Origin: Acidobacteriaceae bacterium
Lineage (GTDB): Bacteria > Acidobacteriota > Terriglobia > Terriglobales > Acidobacteriaceae
Direction of reading: 5' to 3'
DNA length: 35,935 nt
Assembly: GCA_003151435.1 (NCBI GenBank)
Contig: PLXP01000094.1
Location: 1 to 35,935 of the forward strand
The translations under genes and the position numbers were made by a program. The notes below the pieces were generated by a model. The model had not been told where the DNA came from. It saw only the letters and a list, made by a program, of their open reading frames with translations, and ran no database searches. Shown one piece after another: positions 18,805 through 26,044 of this stretch; positions within the stretch are counted from its first letter, which is position 1, and the number at the start of each line of letters is the position of its first letter.

Positions 18805-20139
18805 ATGGGTCACGCACTTGAATCCGAGGAATCTTCGCAGGGCGGATCCCTACCCCAGAATGGCCTGGCGGAACTGATTCAAAAGGCACTTGCAGAGATC
18901 TTGATCAGTAATCCTTTTCGCGCCAGCAAGCAGGCTCAGGATCTGCTGCGATTCATCGTCGACAAGACGGTGTCAGGGCACGCGGAGTTGCTGAAAGAGA
19001 GAGTGATCGGAAGCGAGGTCTTCGGCAGACCACCAGACTACGACACCAATTCCGACCCGATCGTGCGCGCCCGCGTAGCCGAGGTGAGGAAGCGCCTGGC
19101 GCTCTACTATCAAATCGAGCATGAACATGCCGTCCGGATAAGCGTCCCTCTCGGCTCCTTCAGGGCCGTATTTGGACGAATTGACGGGAATCGGAGTCAT
19201 CTACCTGCGGCTCCGCCGCACGGACCTGGGCTGAGCTCCAAACCTGTTGAACCTGAGATCTCCCCGATTCCCCAAGTGGTTGTGGCGAAACCGATGGTTT
19301 CCCCATCCTCGAGAAGATTTAGCCAACGCACATGGTCCATCAATGCTGCCTTCGCAGTAGTGCTCCTGATCCTGGTGATATTACGCTGGATACCATCCTC
19401 GGAGACGCGTGCCTTCAACCGGTTTTGGACGCCGATTTTAGACAGCCACCAGAACACATTGATCTATGTCGGCGGCAACGCTGTCTATCAATTGTCTCCT
19501 GCGTATCTGGCTGCCTATTACCGTGAACACCCCCGGAACCCCGCTGAGGAAATGGGATTCGAATCATACATTCCCTTGCCTCCGGGTACGAAGATTGACG
19601 GGCAGGATCTATATCCCGCGAAAGACACGTTCGTCACAATTGGAGACGTCGCAGCGATTACGAAGATCGAGTCCCTTCTGGTTCGCCGCGAGAGAAAGTT
19701 CAACATCAGGTACGGGGAAGATGTGGCCTTCGGCGATCTGCGTGAAAGTCCCACAATACTGATCGGGGCGCACAACAACTCGTGGACCCTCTCTGTCACT
19801 GAGAATTTGCGTTTTGTCTTCGACGGGCCGTCGAGCATAGTGGACCGCTCTGACCCACGAAAGCGCTGGTCTGCCAGTGCTGGGTTCACTGAGGACTACG
19901 CAATCGTCTCCCGGATATTGAACTCGAAGACCGGCACGACAGTGATTGCCGCGGCTGGAGTGGGATACGCAGGAACTCAGGCTGCTGCCGACTTCCTCAC
20001 CAATTCACAGTCCATTTCGGCGTTGGTCAAGTCCCTCCCTAACGGCTGGGAAAAGAAGAATATACAGATCGTTTTGCACACAACTGTCACGAATCAACTC
20101 CCAAGTGCCCCGGATGTTGTTGCCACCTATTGTTGGTAG
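18805..20139 (+). CDS. Membrane-anchored putative regulator of the glycan locus (acidobacterial family)
   Basis: No established function is known to me. The cytoplasmic N-terminus (about 20-115) contains LLKERVIGSEVFGRPPDYD followed by DPIVRARVAEVRKRL, a module that recurs in Acidobacteriota at the head of TPR- or cyclase-linked proteins. A proline-rich linker leads to one transmembrane helix (about 172-193, FAVVLLILVILRW). A periplasmic domain follows with TLIYVGGNAVYQLSP and a conserved-looking SPTILIGAHNNSW. One-helix topology with a basic cytoplasmic head recalls CadC/ToxR-type one-component regulators, although no canonical winged helix was recognised. It is divergent from the receptor operon. 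The ATG follows AGGGG. A regulatory role is inferred from layout. Confidence 0.6.
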   Translation: MGHALESEESSQGGSLPQNGLAELIQKALAEILISNPFRASKQAQDLLRFIVDKTVSGHAELLKERVIGSEVFGRPPDYDTNSDPIVRARVAEVRKRLALYYQIEHEHAVRISVPLGSFRAVFGRIDGNRSHLPAAPPHGPGLSSKPVEPEISPIPQVVVAKPMVSPSSRRFSQRTWSINAAFAVVLLILVILRWIPSSETRAFNRFWTPILDSHQNTLIYVGGNAVYQLSPAYLAAYYREHPRNPAEEMGFESYIPLPPGTKIDGQDLYPAKDTFVTIGDVAAITKIESLLVRRERKFNIRYGEDVAFGDLRESPTILIGAHNNSWTLSVTENLRFVFDGPSSIVDRSDPRKRWSASAGFTEDYAIVSRILNSKTGTTVIAAAGVGYAGTQAAADFLTNSQSISALVKSLPNGWEKKNIQIVLHTTVTNQLPSAPDVVATYCW

Positions 20140-20214
20140 GCGCACTGGTTTGCCTGATCTTTGGTGCCAGAAGACTGTAAGTGAAGTTCTGCGGTCCAGG
20201 TTGCTGTTGCGCCC

Positions 20215-20345
20215 GTGTCGGTCTTTTTTAACCGGGGTCACGTTCAATCCCCACACTATTCGCAGGAAATCGCTGCCGTCGTAAGCCTTGTCGGCGCCAG
20301 CCGTGATGCGCCGTAACCGACCATTTTGCTTATTCTCAAGCATCA
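20215..20345 (-). mobile_element. IS5-type transposase remnant
   Basis: The minus strand reads ITAGADKAYDGSDFLRIV followed by GLNVTPVKKDRHGRNSNLDRRT. This matches the catalytic-core segment of IS5-family DDE transposases ('ADKGYD....V..LR..NVTPHVA.......AIDRRT'). Only about 40 codons are recognisable, with neither the start nor the C-terminal DDE glutamate region. It lies between the putative regulator gene and the truncated esterase, and may mark the insertion or deletion that shaped this scar region. The remainder of 20140-20388 shows nothing else. Confidence 0.6.
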
Positions 20346-20388
20346 GGGCGCTGTGTCGCGCTCGATGTATCCGTCAGCGTAACTTCCG

Positions 20389-21195
20389 CTACTGGCAATC
20401 TGCCCGGAAGCAGAGGTTCTTGCTGAAGAACGGAATAACGTGATTCTGAAATCGATCCGCGACGGCGCTAGTGTGCGTGCCCGGATAGATTTCAAAACTG
20501 TTCGCGATTCCGTAGTTGTCGAGGATCGAGTGGAGTTTGCCGGCGTCGACGCGGAGGCCATCCTGATCGCCGACATCCATGGCGATGGCGCGATACTGCT
20601 TCAGATTTCCGACGTACTGGTCGACAAAAACCAAGGGCGCATTGGCCGTGTATTTTGCCTGCACTTCCGGCACCGGAACCCCATCCTTCGTCGGTAGATC
20701 GAAATAGAGCGGCGGATTCTTCGGGTTGGGCGCCCACGCTGCTGCTGTTGCATACTGGGCGGCGGCGAAACCGGGCGACTGAGCGGCAAGGTCGGCCGGG
20801 GACTTGGCTGCCGCAACCTTCTTTTCGCTGCCAATCGCCCGCTCCTTCATTTGATCGGCAGGGCCTGGCCCGCCGCCGGCCATTGGCGACATGCAGCAAG
20901 GGCTCATGATGTAGAGGACGCCGAAGACATCGGGGTGTTTCATGCCGATACGCGAGGCTCCGTAGCCGCCCATCGAGTGGCCCACCAGGCCGCAACTGGT
21001 GCGCTCGGGAATGGTGCGACAGTGCGCGTCGATGTATGCGACCACATCGTGCGCAATGAACCGCTCAAAGTCGCCCGTGGTCACGGAACTGGAATACATT
21101 GAGCCGTTGTAAATGGTCTTTGAATCCGGAAGCACAACGATCATCTCCTTTGCGCCCCGGGCAAAGGCGCCTTCGATGGTCTGCGGCACTCTGTG
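20389..21195 (-). pseudogene. Esterase-family alpha/beta hydrolase lacking its N-terminus
   Basis: The reading frame resembles tannase/feruloyl-esterase-like 'putative esterase' proteins. It has ELIVVLP-like AKEMIVVLPDSKTIYNGSMY, a nucleophile elbow GHSMGGYG, CCMSP after the next strand, an acid-type DVGDQDG, and a C-terminal YPGTHTSAV supplying the histidine. The catalytic triad is thus intact. About the first 90-100 residues, which carry the signal peptide, the first strands and the oxyanion HGY motif, are missing. The upstream sequence instead belongs to another gene in a different frame. The open frame nominally extends to 21249 but residues there do not fit the family. It is probably a deletion-created fragment without an export signal. 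Confidence 0.7.
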
Positions 21196-21196
21196 C

Positions 21197-21812
21197 TCAA
21201 GACGGGACCGAACTCCCTGATGTGACCAGGCCACCAATCTGCGGTCCATGCTTCAGGGCCTTCGTGGCGGCTTCGTCCACCACTTCCTTGCGCTCCCGGT
21301 ACGTCACCACGAAACTGGATTTGCCCACCAGGTGCAGCGGCAAATAACTCAACCCGACCACCGCCGTCTCCTGCTGAACGTCTTGTTGCGGGCGGTCTTC
21401 AAAGCCGGCTGTCTCCCGCGTCGCAATCAGGTTCGGCAACTGCCGCGCGGTGGTGTTCACGTAGTTCACAATCTGCACCAGCATCTGTCGCGTGGCAGCC
21501 GCATCGGGCGTAGGATCGGCAACGAGGCTTCAGAAATGCGGCATGGTCCGCCAGGATCAACAGCTCCAGCCTGGACTTCTCACCAAGCAGCGCGGCGTTC
21601 AACTGCGCAAACTTCGCCGCGCTCAGCCGTTCGGATAACTCCATGCCGGCAAGTTGCTGGTTAACCTGCGCGTCGGTCTGGCCATCGGCCGCAGCCAGGG
21701 ACTGCTCCAGCTGTGCAACCGTGATTCTCCCTGGTCCCGTCGGCTTGGACGCGGCACAAAGCGCGGGCACGGGAAGGAGGGCAAGTAAGATGAGGCGCGC
21801 AACTTTCGGCAT
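21197..21812 (-). pseudogene. Frameshifted N-terminal part of a secreted acidobacterial protein of unknown function
   Basis: The ATG at 21812 has GAGGAG seven bases ahead and opens a clear signal peptide (MPKVARLILLALLPVPALCA). A helical stretch follows with LAGMELSERLSAAKF and LELLILADHAAFL. At about 21527 the homology shifts frame and resumes as ADPTPDAAATRQMLVQIV and QLPNLIATRETAGFE, ending at 21197 where it runs into the esterase fragment. Secreted proteins with this N-terminal pattern are frequent in Acidobacteriota, but I know no function. One indel and a missing C-terminal half make it a pseudogene. The join with the esterase cannot be a simple indel. Confidence 0.6.
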
Positions 21813-22039
21813 ATTGAAACTCCTCGCTGGATGGCGCGGCAAAACAAACGATATTGGCCATGTTTCCGCCGCTGACAAACAGACCCCCGCAATTCAGCGG
21901 GAAGCCACCGAATCCGGAGATCGCAGGATATCGCAGGAGTCACACACCCAACATGCACCAGCCCTCCAGAGCAGGAAAGGAGCAAGGTGGAATGACGGAG
22001 ATAAAACAGCGTAACTTATTGTATTTCCTGACCTTAGAT

Positions 22040-22101
22040 TGGTGCCGGGAGGGGGAGTTGAACCCCCATGAAGTTGCCTTCGACGGATTTTGAGTCCAAA
22101 T
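22040..22101 (-). pseudogene. 3' half of a tRNA-Leu(CAA) gene (copy B)
   Basis: On the minus strand there is an anticodon loop CTCAAAA (anticodon CAA, complement of 22090-22092), a variable region, a perfect T-arm GGGGG-TTCAACT-CCCCC, acceptor strand TCCCGGC, discriminator A and encoded CCA ending at 22040. No complementary 5' acceptor strand or D-arm lies upstream, where unrelated sequence shared with copy A is found. It is therefore a 3' fragment of the kind left at an attachment site, not a functional tRNA. Confidence 0.8.
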
Positions 22102-22252
22102 CTTGGAATGTTGCAGCAAGACGCACGTCAACGCACGGATTCGCATAACGTTCACAGAATGAAAGACCTGCCCGTCAGTACAAATTTGCAGGATGTCGCA
22201 GAAAAAGGCAGTAATGTCGCAGGCGAACATGCACCAGAACATGCACTGAATC

Positions 22253-22303
22253 TCGGCGCCCCGATGCGATTGGAACCCGTGCTATCGCCGTGAAAGGGCG
22301 CTC
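22253..22303 (-). pseudogene. 3' half of a tRNA-Glu(TTC) gene (copy B)
   Basis: The minus strand reads GCGCCCTTTCACGGCG (anticodon arm, anticodon TTC), then ATAGCACGGGTTCCAAT, closely following the usual tRNA-Glu variable region and T-arm, and CGGGGCGCCGA in place of the acceptor and CCA. Two T-stem pairs are broken and the 5' half is absent. The similarity is well above chance by eye but needs a covariance-model check. Confidence 0.5.
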
Positions 22304-22464
22304 CCATTGGGCAACATTAACGCACTGCTGAGAACCAGAACACATTGATGAGAATCCTAGCAACATTAGCGAACAGCACCGTGGCCCGGTTCCCTGGCGA
22401 GCGCTCATGAGTAGTCAACAGCCAATTCCGGTCTATAGCGCTCAGCCAGCTCTGGTCGTCGATT

Positions 22465-22497
22465 TCCAATTTCCAAATTGGAAATTGGAGATACAAT
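22465..22497 (+). promoter_or_regulatory. 25-bp palindrome and -10 box of a leaderless promoter
   Basis: TCCAATTTCCAA, a central A at 22477, and TTGGAAATTGGA form a perfect 12-bp-arm palindrome at 22465-22489. A -10-like TACAAT follows at 22492-22497. The ATG of the winged-helix gene begins only six bases later, where transcription would be expected to start, so the mRNA is probably leaderless. The palindrome covers the space where RNA polymerase binds, which suits autorepression by the encoded HTH protein. Confidence 0.65.
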
Positions 22498-22503
22498 AGG
22501 CCC

Positions 22504-23013
22504 ATGCAAGGCCAGGACATTGCGCTCCTCCTCAAACTCGCCATTCAGGATGGGCCGCGGCTACAATCCAAAGATCTTGCTGAAAGCCTGTGCATCTCCC
22601 CGTCCGAGGTGTCAAAGGCCCTGAAGCGTTGCGTGGAGGCGGACTTGCTGTACATTGCGGGTCCGGAGAAGAGAGTCAACAGATCCGCTCTCATGGAATT
22701 CCTTTCCCACGGATTGAAGTACGTCTTTCCGCCCAGAAGGGGTTCAATGGTTCGCGGCGTTCTGACCGCCGCGTCGGCCGAACCGCTCAAATCACGTTTT
22801 CTGGAGGATCGCGAGCCTCCTGCGGTCTGGCCGTATGCGGAAGGAAAAGTGCGCGGCATTTCGCTTGCTCCACTCTATAAGGGCGCACCCAAAGCCGCCT
22901 TGCAAGATCCCAAGTTTTACGGTGTATTGGCGCTCTGCGATGCAATCCGCAGCGGACGAGCCCGCGAACGGAACCTTGCAATCGAACTCCTGGAAAAAGA
23001 GATCAATGTCTGA
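22504..23013 (+). CDS. Winged-helix regulator, putative antitoxin
   Basis: A 169-residue protein with an N-terminal winged helix-turn-helix (about 15-60: SKDLAESLCISPSEVSKALK). A basic C-terminal part follows, including YVFPPRRG and PLYKGAPKAA, ending in an acidic helix. It precedes a nucleotidyltransferase gene with which it overlaps by eight bases, ATG inside the stop region. DNA-binding protein plus nucleotidyltransferase is the arrangement of AbiEi/AbiEii-type (type IV-like) toxin-antitoxin and related modules. It probably binds the palindrome in its own promoter and neutralises or represses its partner. No upstream ribosome site exists because the transcript appears leaderless. Close family is not certain. 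Confidence 0.7.
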   Translation: MQGQDIALLLKLAIQDGPRLQSKDLAESLCISPSEVSKALKRCVEADLLYIAGPEKRVNRSALMEFLSHGLKYVFPPRRGSMVRGVLTAASAEPLKSRFLEDREPPAVWPYAEGKVRGISLAPLYKGAPKAALQDPKFYGVLALCDAIRSGRARERNLAIELLEKEINV

Positions 23014-23695
23014 TCCAAACCTTCCATTGCTCGAAGACGCCGTCCGGAAACTTGCTCCTTTTCTGGACGAGATCGTGTTCGTGGGCGGCGTGACTCTGGG
23101 CCTGCTTATCACCGACGAGGCCGCCGCTCCAATCCGCGGCACGACCGACGTCGATGTAATTGCTGAAATTGTCACCTACGCTGATTACATTGCATTTTCA
23201 GATCGTCTCCGCGCAGCTCACTTCACAGAAGACACCGATCTCACTTGCCGCTGGCATAACGGCACTCTGACACTGGATGTGTTGGCGCTGAGCAAAGACG
23301 TGCTCGGATTTACGAACGTTTGGTATGAGTCAGCGCTGCGCCACTCATCCACCGTGAATCTGTCGCGCGGGAAAGCGATCCGCGTCATCGACGCACCATT
23401 CTTCCTGGGGACGAAGATGGAAGCCTTCAGGGGACGGGGCCGCATGGACTTTCAAGCCAGCCACGACCTTGAAGATTTTGTCGCCGTCATCGAGGGGCGA
23501 AATACGTTGTTACAAGAGATCGCCGAATCGCCACAGGATCTGCAAGACTACCTTGCGGAAGCAGCCAAATCGCTGTTGGCGGAATCCCGGTTTATTGATG
23601 TTCTTCCTGGATTTGTCTTGGACAGCGAAAGAGTTCCCATCATCCGGGAACGGCTTGCGACAATTGCTGCCGGAGTTTCGCGCAGTCCCCGCTGA
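23006..23695 (+). CDS. AbiEii-like nucleotidyltransferase, putative toxin
   Basis: The product of 229 residues has the nucleotidyltransferase-fold signature: FVGGVTLGLL (G27-G28) followed by the acidic motif TTDVDV (D48, D50), and a later LTLDVLAL that could give the third acidic residue. Such proteins transfer nucleotides to tRNA or protein targets in AbiE-type and MenA/MenT-like systems. The start at 23006 lies within the last codons of the winged-helix gene (8-bp overlap), so the two are translated together; the open frame upstream is not used. The target and toxicity are unknown. A housekeeping nucleotidyltransferase is less likely given the coupled regulator and the att-like repeat next door. 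Confidence 0.7.
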   Translation: MSDPNLPLLEDAVRKLAPFLDEIVFVGGVTLGLLITDEAAAPIRGTTDVDVIAEIVTYADYIAFSDRLRAAHFTEDTDLTCRWHNGTLTLDVLALSKDVLGFTNVWYESALRHSSTVNLSRGKAIRVIDAPFFLGTKMEAFRGRGRMDFQASHDLEDFVAVIEGRNTLLQEIAESPQDLQDYLAEAAKSLLAESRFIDVLPGFVLDSERVPIIRERLATIAAGVSRSPR

Positions 23696-24201
23696 AATGC
23701 CGAAGCCTGATGTACCTCCTGGGATCACTCAGAAGCTCGCCTGCCAAGTGAAACCTGGCGCGATCCCCGTTTCCCAATACCTATCCGAGGTCTAGTCTCA
23801 ACCCCCTCTCAAGGAGAGGTTTGCTCTGTTCACGGACCGTGAACCTCGTGAGACGTTTGTAATTTAGCCCTTGCCCGTCACCCAGTTTCCGGCTGGAGGT
23901 GCACAACCGGAGTCGGTCGATCAAATAACCGTAGGCGGAACCGATGTGCATCTCCGGATGTGACACCTTCGAAACTGTCCTAAACGGAATCGGATCTTTG
24001 CGAGAAGGGCTTAGGATAACTTACATCAATCTGCTTCTCGATCGACGGTTGATATGCGAACCAACTCGTCACGTCTCGGTACATGAGTCATCGGCCATTC
24101 GGCCACGGCAAGTGGGCGATGCAGGATACCGATCAAAGTAGCTGCTGTACCGAAGCTTCAGTCACTTCGCCGTCGTATCGGCTCGAGGCAAGGAGGCGCT
24201 T
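23696..24201. other. Gene-free stretch with a perfect 17-bp palindrome
   Basis: No convincing coding sequence is seen. GTTCACGG-A-CCGTGAAC at 23828-23844 is a perfect palindrome around one base, operator-like in size. CCTCTC-AAG-GAGAGG at 23805-23819 could form a small hairpin just beyond the nucleotidyltransferase gene but lacks a following T-run. Confidence 0.5.
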
Positions 24202-24579
24202 ATGACGTCAGTCTCGAAACGGTTCCTCTACTGGGTACCCCGCATACTCGCAATTCTCTTTGCGGTATTTGTCGGCATCTTCGCTCTCGACGTCTTCGGC
24301 GAACACCTGCCGTTCTGGCGTTTGATGCTCGCGTTGTCCATTCATCTGATGCCGACGTTCGTGCTGCTCGCAGTGCTGATTTTGGCTTGGAAATGGGAGT
24401 GGATTGGCGGTGTAGGATACATCGCCCTCGGCGTGTTCTACGTTTGCAGCTTCGGTGGACGGTTCCCGCTGTATACCTATGTCCTCATCGCTGGTCCGGT
24501 CTTCCTGATCGGCGCACTGTTCGCGCTCAACTGGATACTCCGCGAGAAGATTCAAGGATCCCTCAGACCTGCTGCCTGA
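24202..24579 (+). CDS. Small four-helix membrane protein of unknown function (DUF7670-like)
   Basis: A 125-residue hydrophobic protein with about four transmembrane helices (roughly 12-30, 42-62, 68-88, 92-113). It contains WKWEWIGGVGYIALGVFY and a short basic tail. The ATG has AAGGAGG five bases ahead, a strong ribosome site. The pattern fits the small DUF7670-type membrane proteins common in soil bacteria, for which no function is known. It stands alone: the next gene downstream is a pseudogene on the opposite strand, meeting it tail-to-tail with a 17-bp overlap. Confidence 0.75.
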   Translation: MTSVSKRFLYWVPRILAILFAVFVGIFALDVFGEHLPFWRLMLALSIHLMPTFVLLAVLILAWKWEWIGGVGYIALGVFYVCSFGGRFPLYTYVLIAGPVFLIGALFALNWILREKIQGSLRPAA

Positions 24580-25085
24580 CAAACCAGGGCAGAAACACAT
24601 TCTCTCCGTGAGATGCAGTCCTCTTTTTAGGAACCCATCGGAGATGCCCTTTCAGTTCGAAGAGACCATCTGGACCGTAGTAGCCTCTGGGAATAGTGTC
24701 CGGCGAAGTTGCTGCGAACAAAGTTGGGAGTGCTCCATGTGCAGCATCCTGGGAAAGGGTAGGCTTGAGGATGGTGTCGAGCAGCCGCATGAGTCCCTTG
24801 AACTCGCCAGGACCGTTCGTCTGCAGATTAGTAATGGCATAGCCTGGATGTGCCGACGTGACGATGACTGGAGAATGGATGGCACGAAGACGCTGGTAGA
24901 GTTCAAGAGCAAACAGCGAGTCGGCCAGCTTGGATTGTGCATAGGCTTGAAACATTGGCTTATATCGGCGCTCGCTCTGCAAATTGTTGAAGTCGAGCTT
25001 CCTGCCTGATTATGGAACTCGAAACAATCACGATGCGCGTGCCCGGCCGTTGACGAAGGTGCGGATAGAGCCGTCGAAGATCGCT
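24563..25085 (-). pseudogene. Short-chain dehydrogenase remnant (frameshifted, N-terminus lost)
   Basis: The C-terminal part of an SDR oxidoreductase is intact: FNNLQSERRYKPMFQAY leads into the catalytic YAQSK, then HPGYAITNLQ and the C-terminal YYGPDGLFELKG. The segment before it, HLRQRPGTRIVIVSS, carries the catalytic-serine strand in another frame, so an indel lies at about 24985-25010. The Rossmann N-terminus with the TGxxxGxG motif is missing; upstream sequence is ferredoxin debris. Both an indel and a large deletion affect the gene, which is certainly dead. The family is the WW-domain-oxidoreductase/retinol-dehydrogenase-like group of bacterial SDRs. Confidence 0.75.
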
Positions 25086-25113
25086 CCTTGCCTTTGAAAA
25101 ACCTATCGCCTGT

Positions 25114-25264
25114 TCACATAACATCAAAGCGAAAAGTCGCTCGAAGAGCGCCAGTGGGACACGCCTGCACGCATCTCTGGCAGAGGATACACTCGCCGGT
25201 TCCCACCCGTTGACCCGATTGCGCAAGAGCCTTCACGTCAATAGACCACGCCACGTGATGAGAG
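25114..25264 (-). pseudogene. C-terminal remnant of a 4Fe-4S polyferredoxin-like protein
   Basis: The minus strand reads SIDVKALAQSGQRVGTGECI followed by LCQRCVQACPTGALRATFRF, the second Cx2Cx2Cx3CP cluster of NapH/FixG-like ferredoxins. The first cluster is degraded (residues around CGSHHVAW). Only about 50 codons survive, butted against the SDR remnant. No start or membrane segments are present. Confidence 0.6.
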
Positions 25265-25409
25265 CCACAGACTGCCGTTTGCCAAATGGTTACATTAGGG
25301 CCCTCCGGCAGGGCGAATCCTCCGCCGCTCCTGCGCTTGTGATCTGCCGCACATGAGGGCGATCCCGTTTTGTTCAATTTGCAGAAGATCCACGTGCGAG
25401 GTAGGGATC

Positions 25410-26024
25410 ATGGATAAGCGACGCATGGGTCCCCAGCACTTCCTCAATCCCAAACCTGTCGTCCTCGTCGGAACGATTGTCGAAGAAAAGCCCAATTTCC
25501 TCACGGTGTCCTGGCTCGGCAGTGCCAGTGCAAATCCCCCAACCATCGCCGTTGCGATTCGAAACGTACGCTATTCGCTCAAGGGAATCCGGGAACATCT
25601 GGCTTTCTCGTTAAACCTTCCTACGGCGGATATGGTCGGCATGGCGGACTACTGCGGCAGTGTTTCGGGCGCCACTGTTGACAAGGTGAAAGCATGCAAG
25701 CTCAGCGTATTCGGTGGCAACTTGAGGGCTGCTCCCATGATCGAGCAATGTCCTATCAATATGGAATGCGAGGTGCTGCAGTTCGTTGAAATCGGTGATC
25801 ATACGCTGGTCATCGGAACGATTCGGGAGACATATGTAGCTGAAGAGTGCCTGGTCAATGGAATGCTCGACATCGAGAAACTCCGGCCACTTTGTCTCTG
25901 CACAACGTCTTCAGGGCTGGGCGATTACTACAGCCTTGGCGAAGTCGTAGCGAGCATTTCTGCGCAGCAGCCACTCGCGAGTTCTCCGCCAGCGGCCGTC
26001 AATATCCCTCCACATGGTGCATAA
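25410..26024 (+). CDS. Flavin reductase-like FMN-binding protein
   Basis: A flavin-reductase-domain (flavoredoxin-like) protein of 204 residues that would bind FMN and reduce it, or pass electrons, using NAD(P)H or ferredoxin in the cytoplasm. The N-terminal strand NPKPVVLVGTIVEEKPNFLT and SWLGSASANPPTIAVAI match the FMN-phosphate-binding split barrel. SLNLPTADMVGMADYCGSVS is the typical mid-domain segment. The ATG at 25410 is preferred; the frame is open further upstream but lacks family similarity there. It ends 20 bp before a nitroreductase gene, so the two likely form a flavin-dependent pair. Confidence 0.82.
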   Translation: MDKRRMGPQHFLNPKPVVLVGTIVEEKPNFLTVSWLGSASANPPTIAVAIRNVRYSLKGIREHLAFSLNLPTADMVGMADYCGSVSGATVDKVKACKLSVFGGNLRAAPMIEQCPINMECEVLQFVEIGDHTLVIGTIRETYVAEECLVNGMLDIEKLRPLCLCTTSSGLGDYYSLGEVVASISAQQPLASSPPAAVNIPPHGA

Positions 26025-26044
26025 CCACGAAAGGTGAGGCATTC

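Larger units (their letters stand above)
22040..22375 (-). repeat. Copy B of the ~335-bp direct repeat with tRNA remnants
   Basis: Same orientation and order of parts as 901-1235; the tRNA remnants are better preserved here. Short direct repeats lie inside: GAACATGCA twice (about 22224-22246), ATGTCGCAG twice (about 22193-22222), and CAACATTA twice (22311-22318 and 22360-22367). They could be recombinase arm sites. The flanking sequence beyond the CCA end, 21813-22039, shows no gene and no similarity to the flank of copy A. Confidence 0.85.

Noticed and set aside
23805..23819. Rho-independent terminator after the nucleotidyltransferase gene
   Set aside because: The hairpin has a six-pair stem but no T-run follows on either strand.
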